Under the pieces are notes generated by a model that ran no database searches, had not been told where the DNA came from, and worked only from the letters and a program-made list of their open reading frames with translations. 48,690 nucleotides of DNA. Origin: Clostridiales bacterium (GTDB lineage: Bacteria; Bacillota; Clostridia; Christensenellales; Aristaeellaceae). Position numbers and translations under genes: made by a program. Position 1 is the first letter of the stretch. Every line of letters starts with the position of its first letter. Location: NCBI GenBank assembly GCA_019419995.1, contig JAHZHZ010000004.1, positions 1 through 48,690 of the forward strand, in the 5' to 3' direction. Positions 25,223 to 33,408 of the stretch are shown piece after piece.

Positions 25223-26140
25223 TCAGCGCTTGAGCGTTTTTGCCCGACGGCGGGCGATGGCGTTGTAAATGGCCATGGCTGCAATGGTGGAAATATAGGG
25301 AATACATTCCAGCAATTGCTGCTTGATGGCGGTATTTTGGAGGACACGGGCCAGCGCCTGGGTAAACCCAAACAGGGCGCTGGAGAGCAGGGCTCCCAAA
25401 GGATGTCCCTGGCACAAATTGTTGGCGGCCAGAGCCACATAACCACGTGCGGCGGAGATATTCTGAATGAACAGCGTCACCGAACCCAGGGAGAGCAGAC
25501 AACCCGCCAGACCGATCATGCTGCCGGAAAGGGTGGTGGCGATGATCTGGTAACGGCCCACATTGATGCCCAGACTGCTGGCAGCATTTTTGTTGATGCC
25601 GATGGCCCGCAGCCGGAAGCCAATTACTGTCTTGTACATGATTATGAACATGACTACGGCCAGCACAAATGCAGAATAATCAATGATGGTCAGCGAGGAA
25701 AAGATAGTTCCTAACACAGGGATATCCTTGATTACCGGCAGCGTCACCTTAGGCAGACCCTTCAGCGTGGGATCGGTAACGGTGCCCTTGGTATCAAAGA
25801 TCATGGATAGCAAAAAGGTAGTAAAGCCCAGCGAAAAGGTGTTGAGTGCCATACCCACAATCATGGGCTGTCCGTTGAGTCGTACGATAAAGAAGGACAT
25901 AATGAAGGTCATCAACATGGCTACGGCCATGGCTACCAGCACGGACAGGAGGATGTTCCGGGTAAAATACTGGGTGAGAAAGGCGAAGAAGGAGCTGGTT
26001 AGCAGCGTACCCTCCAGGGCAATATTGAATACCTTTACCTTGGAACAGACACCGGCGCAGAGGGCTACCAGCAGGATGGGGGCAGTCATGCGTATGGTGG
26101 AGTTTAGGACGGATGCGATATACTCTATGGACAGTGTCAT
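25223..26140 (-). CDS. Nucleoside ABC transporter permease (NupQ-like)
   Basis: A 305-aa inner membrane permease of the branched-chain/ribose-type (BPD_transp_2) family, the smaller of two permeases in BMP-type nucleoside importers such as NupNOPQ. About eight to ten hydrophobic segments are seen. The family motif GLR..GINKNAASSLGINVGRYQIIAT-type EAA-like loop lies near residues 190-215. Its ATG overlaps the stop of the larger permease gene (ATGA). Last gene of a four-gene leftward cluster with the binding protein at 28847. Confidence 0.92.
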   Translation of the reverse strand: MTLSIEYIASVLNSTIRMTAPILLVALCAGVCSKVKVFNIALEGTLLTSSFFAFLTQYFTRNILLSVLVAMAVAMLMTFIMSFFIVRLNGQPMIVGMALNTFSLGFTTFLLSMIFDTKGTVTDPTLKGLPKVTLPVIKDIPVLGTIFSSLTIIDYSAFVLAVVMFIIMYKTVIGFRLRAIGINKNAASSLGINVGRYQIIATTLSGSMIGLAGCLLSLGSVTLFIQNISAARGYVALAANNLCQGHPLGALLSSALFGFTQALARVLQNTAIKQQLLECIPYISTIAAMAIYNAIARRRAKTLKR

Positions 26141-27234
26141 GCCTGTTCGCCCTCCTTTGCCGCTTTGCGTACCTTGTGGTTCTTGTAAGCGATGCGCATC
26201 AGCCGCACGGACATCAGCAGCATGATGATGCCCTCGATCATATTGCAGACTTCCACAGGGATGATGGTGCTGCGCTGCATGGCACTGCCGCCCGTGGACA
26301 GGCCTGCCAACAGTATGGAGGCAACTGCCGTGCCTATGGGATTGAAATTAGCCAGCAGAGCGGCTACCATTCCGCTCCAAGCATAGCCAGTGGTGAAGAT
26401 CATTTGATCAATGTAGCGGTATTTTGAACCCAATACCTCGAACGCTCCGCCCAGACCAGCTAAAACGCCGCTGAGAATCAGTACGATGTAGAGCATACGG
26501 CGAGCATTGATGCCGCCGTAGAGGGCGAAGCGGGGATTTAGTCCGCCCATGCGGGATTTGTAACCAAAGCTGGTGCGTGTGAAGAGGATATAGATAATCA
26601 CCACAAAGACCAGCGCAAACACAAAGCCCCAGTGTACGGAACCGGGAACAACTTTACCAAACTGCGCCTCGGCGGCGATCTTTCCGGTCTGCACGGCGTT
26701 GATATCCAGCGCCTCAGGATCCTTGACCACAAAGTTGGTCATGTAGCTGGCAAAGTTATTGGCGATGTAGTTCATCATCAACGTGGAAATAATAAAAGTC
26801 ACGTTGAAGCGCTCATACAGCCAGCCGGAAAGGGCGGAATACAGAGCGCCGACCACGATTGCCGCGAGAATCGCCAACAGGATGCGAACTATGCCGGGAG
26901 CGGGCAGATAATAAGCCACCAGAGCCGCACAGAAGGAACCCAGGATCATCTGCCCCTCGCCGCCCATGGCTTCATAACCGGATCTCCAGGCTACGCATAC
27001 TGCCAAGCCACCCATAATGATGGGGGTAGAGCGGGAAAGTGTAGCAGTGAGATAAAAGCTGTTTCCAAAGGCACCTCTCAGCATAGCCGAATAGGCGGTA
27101 AAGACGTTTTCACCGCAGATGATGATGACCACTGCGCCCAGCAGCAGGCTGATCAATACCGCTATCAGCGGCTGCGTAAAGGCATCCGCAGTGGCAGCCA
27201 GTGATTTCTTCCAGTTTCTGGATTCCTCATTCAT
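26137..27234 (-). CDS. Nucleoside ABC transporter permease (NupP-like)
   Basis: A 365-aa permease, the larger partner (YufP/NupP-like) of the nucleoside importer. It has roughly ten membrane segments and the motif GYEAMGGEGQMILGSF, typical of BMP-system permeases. ATG 27234 is preferred behind GGGAGG; TTG at 27240 is possible. The start overlaps the end of the ATPase gene by a few bases, and the stop overlaps the next permease, so the three are translated together. Confidence 0.92.
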   Translation of the reverse strand: MNEESRNWKKSLAATADAFTQPLIAVLISLLLGAVVIIICGENVFTAYSAMLRGAFGNSFYLTATLSRSTPIIMGGLAVCVAWRSGYEAMGGEGQMILGSFCAALVAYYLPAPGIVRILLAILAAIVVGALYSALSGWLYERFNVTFIISTLMMNYIANNFASYMTNFVVKDPEALDINAVQTGKIAAEAQFGKVVPGSVHWGFVFALVFVVIIYILFTRTSFGYKSRMGGLNPRFALYGGINARRMLYIVLILSGVLAGLGGAFEVLGSKYRYIDQMIFTTGYAWSGMVAALLANFNPIGTAVASILLAGLSTGGSAMQRSTIIPVEVCNMIEGIIMLLMSVRLMRIAYKNHKVRKAAKEGEQA

Positions 27235-28732
27235 GATCAATCGTACCTCCCACCATCAGCAGACCCAGGCGCTTGTCGTCCATGCTGTTGCGTTTAAACT
27301 CGCCGTTGATCTTTCCTTCATAGATGACGTAAATCCGATCCGACAGACTCATAATCTCCGTCAGCTCGGATGAGACCAACAGAATAGCCGCACCCTCGCT
27401 GCGCCGCTTGAGCATGCGCTCATGGATGTCCTCCATGGCTCCGATATCGATGCCACGCGTCGGTTCACAGCAGATCAGCACCGGAGTATTCATGCCCATT
27501 TCCCGGGCGACAATCAGCTTTTGGGCGTTGCCGCCGGAAAGCTCGCGCATCTTCTGGGTGGGAGATGAAGCCTTGACGGAAAAATCATGAATCAGCTTGC
27601 GGGCATAGTTGCGAATTGCACCGTGATGAACGAAGCCATTCTTGGAAAAGGGTTCTTTGTCCTGCTTGCCCATCAGCCCGTTTTCCTCGAGACTTCCCTC
27701 CAGAGCACTGCCCCAGACGTAGCGATCCTCGGAAATATGTGCCAGGCCAGCATCCCGGATTTCCCGCACGGATTTATTGGTTACATCCTTTCCCTGCACC
27801 AGCACCTGGCCCTGAGTGGAATGAAGCAGTCCCGTAATGCAGCCGATCAATTCCGACTGGCCGTTACCCGATACGCCGGCAATGCCGACAATTTCTCCGG
27901 AATTGACGTGTAAATCTATGCCTTTGAGGATTTCTCGGCCGTCTTCGATCAGGTGCAATCCTTTGGTTTCCAGCAGCGTTCGTGTGCTTTCAATGGGTTC
28001 TACATCATGATCAAGAATTTGATGCCCCACCATCAGATAGGCCAATTCATCCATGGAGGTTTCCGAGGTCAAGCGTTCAGCCACCACTTTTCCCTGGCGC
28101 ATGACATAGACCCTGTCGGATACGTTCATTACTTCCTGCAGTTTGTGTGTGATCAAAACGATGCTCTTGCCCGCCTCTGCCAGCTTGCGCATGGTGTCTA
28201 GCAGGGCCTCCACCTCCAGTGGGGTCAACACAGCAGAAGGCTCGTCAAAGATGATGATTTTCGCATTCTGATACAGGATTTTTAAAATTTCAACCCTTTG
28301 TCGCAGTCCTACGGGGCATTCGGAAATGCGTGCGCGGGGATCAATTTTTAACTGGTATTTATCAGAAAGGGCCTGAACCGTCTCAATGATCTTGGACATG
28401 TTCATGAAGGGACCCTTGTGGATTTCGTTTTTAAAGACGATGTTTTCGGCAACCGTCATATCCTCAAAGAGCATAAAGTGCTGCTGTACCATGCCAATGC
28501 CGGCAGCCATGGCATTGGAGGGCGTGCGGAAGTGCATTTTTTTGCCGTTGACGTAAATCTCACCGGAAGTGGGCTTTTCCAACCCGTAGAGAATCTTCAT
28601 GATGGTGGATTTTCCAGCACCGTTTTCACCGACGATGGCCAGAATTTCCCCCTGGTTCAGATGTAGGCTTACATCGTCGTTGGCGCATACGTTATCGTAC
28701 ATCTTTACGATGTTCTTCATTTCAAAAATCAT
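27227..28732 (-). CDS. Nucleoside ABC transporter ATP-binding protein (NupO-like)
   Basis: A 501-aa tandem ATPase of the sugar/nucleoside importer type (RbsA/NupO). The first cassette has Walker A GENGAGKST (about residues 36-44), the signature CPVGLRQRVEIL and Walker B IIIFDEPSAVL. The second has a degenerate Walker A (GVSGNGQSE), as usual for the family, then LSGGNAQKLIVAREM and ICCEPTRGID. GAGGTG precedes the ATG. It powers the two permeases encoded downstream; the binding protein gene lies upstream behind a terminator. Confidence 0.94.
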   Translation of the reverse strand: MIFEMKNIVKMYDNVCANDDVSLHLNQGEILAIVGENGAGKSTIMKILYGLEKPTSGEIYVNGKKMHFRTPSNAMAAGIGMVQQHFMLFEDMTVAENIVFKNEIHKGPFMNMSKIIETVQALSDKYQLKIDPRARISECPVGLRQRVEILKILYQNAKIIIFDEPSAVLTPLEVEALLDTMRKLAEAGKSIVLITHKLQEVMNVSDRVYVMRQGKVVAERLTSETSMDELAYLMVGHQILDHDVEPIESTRTLLETKGLHLIEDGREILKGIDLHVNSGEIVGIAGVSGNGQSELIGCITGLLHSTQGQVLVQGKDVTNKSVREIRDAGLAHISEDRYVWGSALEGSLEENGLMGKQDKEPFSKNGFVHHGAIRNYARKLIHDFSVKASSPTQKMRELSGGNAQKLIVAREMGMNTPVLICCEPTRGIDIGAMEDIHERMLKRRSEGAAILLVSSELTEIMSLSDRIYVIYEGKINGEFKRNSMDDKRLGLLMVGGTIDHE

Positions 28733-28796
28733 GGATATCGCACCTCATTTAGGATAAAAACATGGCGAGGAGCCAGCAAGGGCCCTGCGGAAAAAT

Positions 28797-28830
28797 CGGC
28801 CCTTTGGAAGGACTCCAAAGGGCCGAAAAG
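28797..28830 (-). terminator. Intrinsic terminator between bmp and ATPase genes
   Basis: A 12-bp perfect stem (28797-28808 with 28814-28825, 5-base loop) followed on the minus strand by ATTTTT. Placed between the binding protein gene and the ATPase gene, it should make the binding protein message far more abundant than the transporter message. Confidence 0.88.
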
Positions 28831-28846
28831 CGACCGTTTTTATTGA

Positions 28847-29863
28847 TCAGAAGGTGTAGTCCGCTTCATTGGGGAGCTCCAACACCAGTTCGCCGGATAC
28901 GATCTTGTCAACCACGGCTTTGCAGGCGTCGATCACTTCGGGGGTCAGAATTTCCTCGTTGAGGTAATTGCCCTCGTTGGTGATATGGGTCGCGCCGATG
29001 GCGCCATCCACCAGCTTCTGCTCGGTCAGACCCATGGTCATGGTACCGGCGAAGAACTGGTCGATGATGTAACCGGTGGTCACGCCGGTGTTCTTCAACT
29101 GAGCAGAGAGGATATAGGGATTATCGGGCGTGGTGGCGTCCGCATCCTGCGCGATGGAGTAGATGGGGGTGCCAGCCTCGGCCAATTCCAGAGCCGCCTG
29201 GAAGATACCTTCGTTGCAGGCAGCTGCGCCGCCAAAGATGTAGGTCGCGCCCGCAGCGGCCTGCTGCTTGGCGTACTCATAGGCGATGGCGGTGTCGGAA
29301 TAGCTGTTGGTGAAGTTGAAGATGAACTTCGCATCAGGATTGACGGACTTCACACCCTCAGCAAAACCCCAACGATACTTGAAGGAACCGGCACCATCGT
29401 AGCAGCCGATGTATCCGTAAATCTCTTCGTCCGGGAAGGCATAGCCGGCCATAACGCCCATCAGATAGGCGGCCTGCTCCTCATTATAGCTGATGGACAT
29501 GACATTGTCATTGCCCGCGTCAGTATCGATGACGGCATACTTTGCGGCATCCGGATATTCGGTAGCCACTTCGTTGGCGTATTCAGCGCTCTGCCAGCCG
29601 ACGCCCAGAATCAGGTTGTAACCCTCAGCCACGGCGGCGCGGTAGTTGGACTGCCACTCATCCGTATCGGAGCACTCCATTACGCTCAGCTCATAGCCGT
29701 AGGTCTCCTTCAGTTCTTCAGCCTTATCCACTACCTGGGTCAGGAACAGGTTGGTGCCCACGGGGTCGCAAATGACGGCAATCTTCTCGCCCTCGGCGAA
29801 GGCCGCGGGAACAGCGGAAAGAACCACGATCAGCGCCAGAATCAGAACAGCCAGTTTCTTCAT
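28847..29863 (-). CDS. BMP-family nucleoside-binding protein, no lipobox
   Basis: A 338-aa substrate-binding protein of the BMP (PnrA/BmpA/NupN) family, which captures purine nucleosides for the ABC importer downstream. An N-terminal signal peptide (about residues 1-23, ending AFA) is seen, with GVGWQSAEYANEVATEYP and YGYIGCYDGAGSFKYRWGFAEG in parts as family features. Unlike most Gram-positive relatives there is no lipobox Cys at the end of the signal; cleavage by signal peptidase I would release it. AAGGAG precedes the ATG. Expressed from the promoter at 29965-29993. Confidence 0.92.
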   Translation of the reverse strand: MKKLAVLILALIVVLSAVPAAFAEGEKIAVICDPVGTNLFLTQVVDKAEELKETYGYELSVMECSDTDEWQSNYRAAVAEGYNLILGVGWQSAEYANEVATEYPDAAKYAVIDTDAGNDNVMSISYNEEQAAYLMGVMAGYAFPDEEIYGYIGCYDGAGSFKYRWGFAEGVKSVNPDAKFIFNFTNSYSDTAIAYEYAKQQAAAGATYIFGGAAACNEGIFQAALELAEAGTPIYSIAQDADATTPDNPYILSAQLKNTGVTTGYIIDQFFAGTMTMGLTEQKLVDGAIGATHITNEGNYLNEEILTPEVIDACKAVVDKIVSGELVLELPNEADYTF

Positions 29864-29964
29864 GATGTATGAACTCCTTCAGAATATTTATTCAAAGCTC
29901 CGTTTGGGGCCTTAAATCAAAAACCGAACATTTATTTCGGCAATTTCCGACTCCATTCGGATTC

Positions 29965-29993
29965 ATCATACCATAAGATTGGGGAAAAGTCTA
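29965..29993 (-). promoter_or_regulatory. Promoter of the bmp/nucleoside importer operon
   Basis: Read on the minus strand: TAGACT (29993-29988), 17-base spacer, TATGAT (29970-29965). The leader to the ATG is about 95 bases. Confidence 0.6.
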
Positions 29994-30054
29994 GTTATTT
30001 TTTAGTTGAGCGACTTATTTTGATCATAATTTACGCGATTCAACATTTGCGACG

Positions 30055-30083
30055 TTGACGGAGAATGGAGCACATGTTAAAAT
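30055..30083 (+). promoter_or_regulatory. Promoter of the nucleoside salvage operon
   Basis: TTGACG (30055-30060), a 17-base spacer and TAAAAT (30078-30083), 45 bases before the phosphorylase ATG. Five out of six bases match in each box. It should drive all five genes to 35246. Confidence 0.75.
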
Positions 30084-30128
30084 AGTTGAAGAATTACGCT
30101 GGCTGAGCCGGCTGTCAGGAGGAACACC

Positions 30129-30965
30129 ATGGAATATACCTATGAATATTTCCAGAAGTCCGCAGATTATTTAAAAAAGATCGTCCCCTATACCCCGGAA
30201 GTGGCATTAGTGCTGGGCTCCTGTCTGGGCGCCTTTGCCGATACCATCGAGGATCCAATCGTGGTGGACTACAAGGATATCCCGAATTTTCTGATTTCCA
30301 CCGTGGAATCCCACGCCGGAAAGCTGATCTTTGGCACCGTGGCGGGGCGCAAGGTAGTGTGTATGTCGGGACGCTTTCATTCCTATGAGGGTTACGACTT
30401 TGAACAGCTGGTAATCCCCGTTCGGGTATTTAAGCTGCTGGGCGTCAAGGCCACTATTTTGACCAATGCCGCCGGAGCAGTCAATACTTCCTATCGCCCA
30501 GGAGACGTGATGATCGTTTCTGATCACATCAAAATGACCGGCGCAAGCCCCCTGCGCGGACGCAATGTGGAGGAATTTGGTCCTCGGTTTTTTGATGTTA
30601 CCTATATGTATACGCCTGCATTGCGCAAATTGGCCTGGGACTGCGTGGAGGGCACGGGGTTGACGGTGCACGAGGGTGTATACTTCTTCTTCACTGGTCC
30701 GCAGTTTGAGACCCCCGCGGAGATTCGTGCGGCCCGGCTGTTGGGCGGCGACGCCGTGGGTATGTCCACCGTCACGGAAGCGCTCACTGCTGCTCACTGC
30801 GGCATGCCTCTGCTATGCCTGAGCGTCATGACCAACATGGCTGCAGGTGTGCTGGATCAGCCCTTGACTAATGAAGAAGTGGATGAGACGGCCAAGACCA
30901 TCTCCACTCGTTTTGGCAAATATGTCACCAAAATTATTGAGCGGATTGGCGAGGTGGAACTGTGA
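30129..30965 (+). CDS. punA: Trimeric purine nucleoside phosphorylase, altered 5' pocket
   Basis: A 278-aa type I purine nucleoside phosphorylase, splitting a purine nucleoside with phosphate into base and ribose 1-phosphate. Phosphate and base motifs are intact: GRFHSYEGYD, TNAAGAVN, GPQFETPAE and VGMST. Asn236 in VMTN marks a preference for 6-oxopurines (inosine type) rather than adenine. The segment that usually reads SHEEV or NHEEV, whose His binds the 5'-OH (His257 in human PNP), reads TNEEV with Asn248. That fits a 5'-deoxy or 5'-methylthio inosine substrate, as inference. Strong AGGAGG site; overlaps the next gene by 4 bases (GTGA). Confidence 0.92.
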   Translation: MEYTYEYFQKSADYLKKIVPYTPEVALVLGSCLGAFADTIEDPIVVDYKDIPNFLISTVESHAGKLIFGTVAGRKVVCMSGRFHSYEGYDFEQLVIPVRVFKLLGVKATILTNAAGAVNTSYRPGDVMIVSDHIKMTGASPLRGRNVEEFGPRFFDVTYMYTPALRKLAWDCVEGTGLTVHEGVYFFFTGPQFETPAEIRAARLLGGDAVGMSTVTEALTAAHCGMPLLCLSVMTNMAAGVLDQPLTNEEVDETAKTISTRFGKYVTKIIERIGEVEL

Positions 30966-32281
30966 GACGCCTGTTTGTAAACGCTGGCATTCTGGCATGG
31001 CGGGAGGACAGCTTTCATTACCTGCCGTCCGGCTTTCTGGGTGTGGATGGCGATACCATCTGTTATGTGGGAGAGCGTCGCCCCAGCGAAGCTTATGACG
31101 ATGAGATGGATTTTTCCGGGCGCTTGCTGATGCCCGGACTGATCAACTGCCATTGCCATGCAGCCATGACTCTGCTGCGAGGCGTGGGCAGCGATCTGCC
31201 CCTTGACAAGTGGCTCTTTGAGGAAATGATTCCCGTGGAGGATAAACTTACGGCCGAAGATATTTCAGCAGGCAACGAACTGGCCATGATGGAAATGATT
31301 GCTTCCGGCATTACCTCCTTCAGCGACATGTACATGGAACCCCGTACGGCCATTCGCCTGAATGAAAGGATCGGCATGAAGATGAGCCTTTGCAGGGCCA
31401 TTCAGTGCTTTGATCCCAATGGCACGGTGGAACAGTGTGTCAATATTCCTCAGGCCATCGAGCTCTATGAGGAGCAAAACGGCGTGCAGAATGGTCGGGT
31501 GCGCATTGATTTTTCCGTTCATGCGGAGTATACCATCAACGATGCAGTGACCAGCGGATTTGCCCGGTTGATCCAGCCCTACATTGCCAAGGGCGCACGC
31601 ATGCAGATTCACCTTTCCGAAACGGAAAAGGAGCATCGGGAATGTATTGCCCGCCACGGCATGACACCTGCGGCATGGTTTGAAAAGATGGGAATTCTGG
31701 ATATGCCCACGGCGGCAGCCCACTGCGTTTGCGTAACGCCGGAGGATATGCAAATTCTGCTTCGCAAAGGTGTCAGTCCCATTCATAATCCCACCAGCAA
31801 CATGAAGCTGGGCAGCGGCTTTGCACCCGTCCCTAAGATGCTGGATATGGGCCTGAATGTGGCCCTGGGAACTGACGGCGCGGCCAGTAACAACAATCTC
31901 AATCTATTTGAAGAGATGCATTTGGCGGCCATCATCCATAATGGATTTGAGCGGGATGCGGTGATTATGAAGCCTGAACAGGTGCTTAAGATGGCCACTG
32001 TCAACGGTGCCAGACTTCAGGGGCGTGACGATACCGGATGCCTGGAAGTGGGGAAGAAGGCGGACATCGTTGCTATCGACTTCAGAAATCGTGCCCATCT
32101 CTATCCCGCCTTTGAGCCCATGTCCATGCTGGTCTATGCAGCGCAGGCCTCGGATGTGTGCATGACGATGGTGGATGGAAAGATCCTGTATCAGGATGGG
32201 AAGTTCTTTACTCTGAATCCGGAGAAAGTATTTGAAAATGCTCGATCTGCCGTGCGGAGGCTCTACGAGGAGGAGAGATAA
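30962..32281 (+). CDS. mtaD: MTA/SAH-type adenosine deaminase (amidohydrolase)
   Basis: A 439-aa amidohydrolase of the ATZ/TRZ group, closest in pattern to 5-methylthioadenosine/S-adenosylhomocysteine deaminases (MtaD, archaeal DadD). Metal ligands are visible: His64 and His66 in NCHCHAAM, a His in HLSETEKEH, a His in AAHCVCVTPED and the Asp of LGTDGAASN. MPGLINCHCH and ALGTDGA are family signatures. It would turn MTA, SAH or 5'-deoxyadenosine into the inosine analogue, the form the upstream phosphorylase appears to prefer. GTG start inside the upstream stop; the next gene begins immediately after its stop. Confidence 0.88.
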   Translation: MRRLFVNAGILAWREDSFHYLPSGFLGVDGDTICYVGERRPSEAYDDEMDFSGRLLMPGLINCHCHAAMTLLRGVGSDLPLDKWLFEEMIPVEDKLTAEDISAGNELAMMEMIASGITSFSDMYMEPRTAIRLNERIGMKMSLCRAIQCFDPNGTVEQCVNIPQAIELYEEQNGVQNGRVRIDFSVHAEYTINDAVTSGFARLIQPYIAKGARMQIHLSETEKEHRECIARHGMTPAAWFEKMGILDMPTAAAHCVCVTPEDMQILLRKGVSPIHNPTSNMKLGSGFAPVPKMLDMGLNVALGTDGAASNNNLNLFEEMHLAAIIHNGFERDAVIMKPEQVLKMATVNGARLQGRDDTGCLEVGKKADIVAIDFRNRAHLYPAFEPMSMLVYAAQASDVCMTMVDGKILYQDGKFFTLNPEKVFENARSAVRRLYEEER

Positions 32282-33358
32282 ATGGAAAGAGCGGACAAAG
32301 GTCTTGCCTTTATGTTGCAATATGAAAATGTAGCCTGGTATGATTCTGGAGAGGTGCGCATTCTGGACCGGCGGGTCTATCCCCGCAAGGTAGAATTCGT
32401 AACCTGCAAGACGCATCAGGAAGTTACTCAGGCCATCACCGATATGGTTACCCAGAGCGCCGGCCCCTATACGGCGGCTGCCATGGGAATGGCGTTGGCG
32501 GCCCATGAGTGTCGCAACATGTCCAAACAGGCACAACTAACCTATCTGGAGCAGGCGTCCTACACCATTTCCCACGCCCGGCCCACCACGGTGGAGCGGA
32601 TGAAGTTGATTACCGAAGGATGTCTCGTAGCGGCCAGAGCTGCGCTTGAACAGGATAGAGATGTTAGTCAGGCCATCGTGGATCACACAGTGGCGGCTAA
32701 CAATGCTCGCTACAATAAGGTGGGCATTATGGCCCGGTACCTGGTGGATATGTTTCCGGACAATGGCAGCGTGATGACCCAGTGTTTTGGTGAAACCATC
32801 GTGGGCCAGATGCTCAAGGAGGCAAAGATCCGTGGAAAGAACATTCGCCTGTTCTGCCCGGAAACCCGCCCGTATTTCCAGGGAGCGCGACTGACCGCCA
32901 CCGTGGGCCACGACATGGGCTTTGATGTGACGGTGATTACAGATAATATGCCCGCATTTGTTATGCAGAAGGAAAAGATCGATGTGTTCACTTCTGCTGC
33001 CGATGCCATCTGCCTGGACGGCTATGTGGTTAATAAGGTGGGCACTTTCCAGATCGCCATCGTGGCCAAATATATGGGCGTGCCCTACTTTGTCACGGGC
33101 GCTCCGGATCAGGGTCACCCCAACGTAGGTACCATCAACATTGAAATGCGAGATCCTGATTTCGTGCTGCAGGCCATGGGTGTCAGAACGGCCTGTGACG
33201 GCGTAAAAGGGTACTATCCCAGCTTTGACATTACCCCGCCGCATCTGGTGAGCGGTGTGGTGACCGACGCAGGCATCTTTTCGCCCTACGACCTGCACCG
33301 CTATTTTTCCAGCGGAAATGAGGGTGAGTTCCCCACAGGAAAGGAACTGTGCGTCTGA
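32282..33358 (+). CDS. Divergent MtnA/eIF2B-alpha-like sugar phosphate isomerase
   Basis: A 358-aa member of the MtnA/eIF-2B-alpha superfamily. MtnA converts methylthioribose 1-phosphate to methylthioribulose 1-phosphate. The C-terminal half follows MtnA well: catalytic Cys168 (VMTQCFGE), ETRPYFQGARLTA, TDNMPAFVMQ, Asp241 (SAAD, for GAD of MtnA) and VVNKVGTFQIAI. The N-terminal RGAPAIG phosphate motif is replaced by SAGPYTAAAMG and the Asn after the catalytic Cys is gone. It may act on 5-deoxyribose 1-phosphate or another analogue. GAGGAGGAG site; abuts mtaD with no gap. Confidence 0.82.
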   Translation: MERADKGLAFMLQYENVAWYDSGEVRILDRRVYPRKVEFVTCKTHQEVTQAITDMVTQSAGPYTAAAMGMALAAHECRNMSKQAQLTYLEQASYTISHARPTTVERMKLITEGCLVAARAALEQDRDVSQAIVDHTVAANNARYNKVGIMARYLVDMFPDNGSVMTQCFGETIVGQMLKEAKIRGKNIRLFCPETRPYFQGARLTATVGHDMGFDVTVITDNMPAFVMQKEKIDVFTSAADAICLDGYVVNKVGTFQIAIVAKYMGVPYFVTGAPDQGHPNVGTINIEMRDPDFVLQAMGVRTACDGVKGYYPSFDITPPHLVSGVVTDAGIFSPYDLHRYFSSGNEGEFPTGKELCV

Positions 33359-33408
33359 TTTTTACCACAGATTTCTTTCATGTCAAATTCAAGGAGGTAG
33401 TTCGACCC

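Noticed and set aside
28985..29872. 295-codon plus-strand frame opposite the BMP gene
   Set aside because: Antisense to a certain gene with no start signal or family match.
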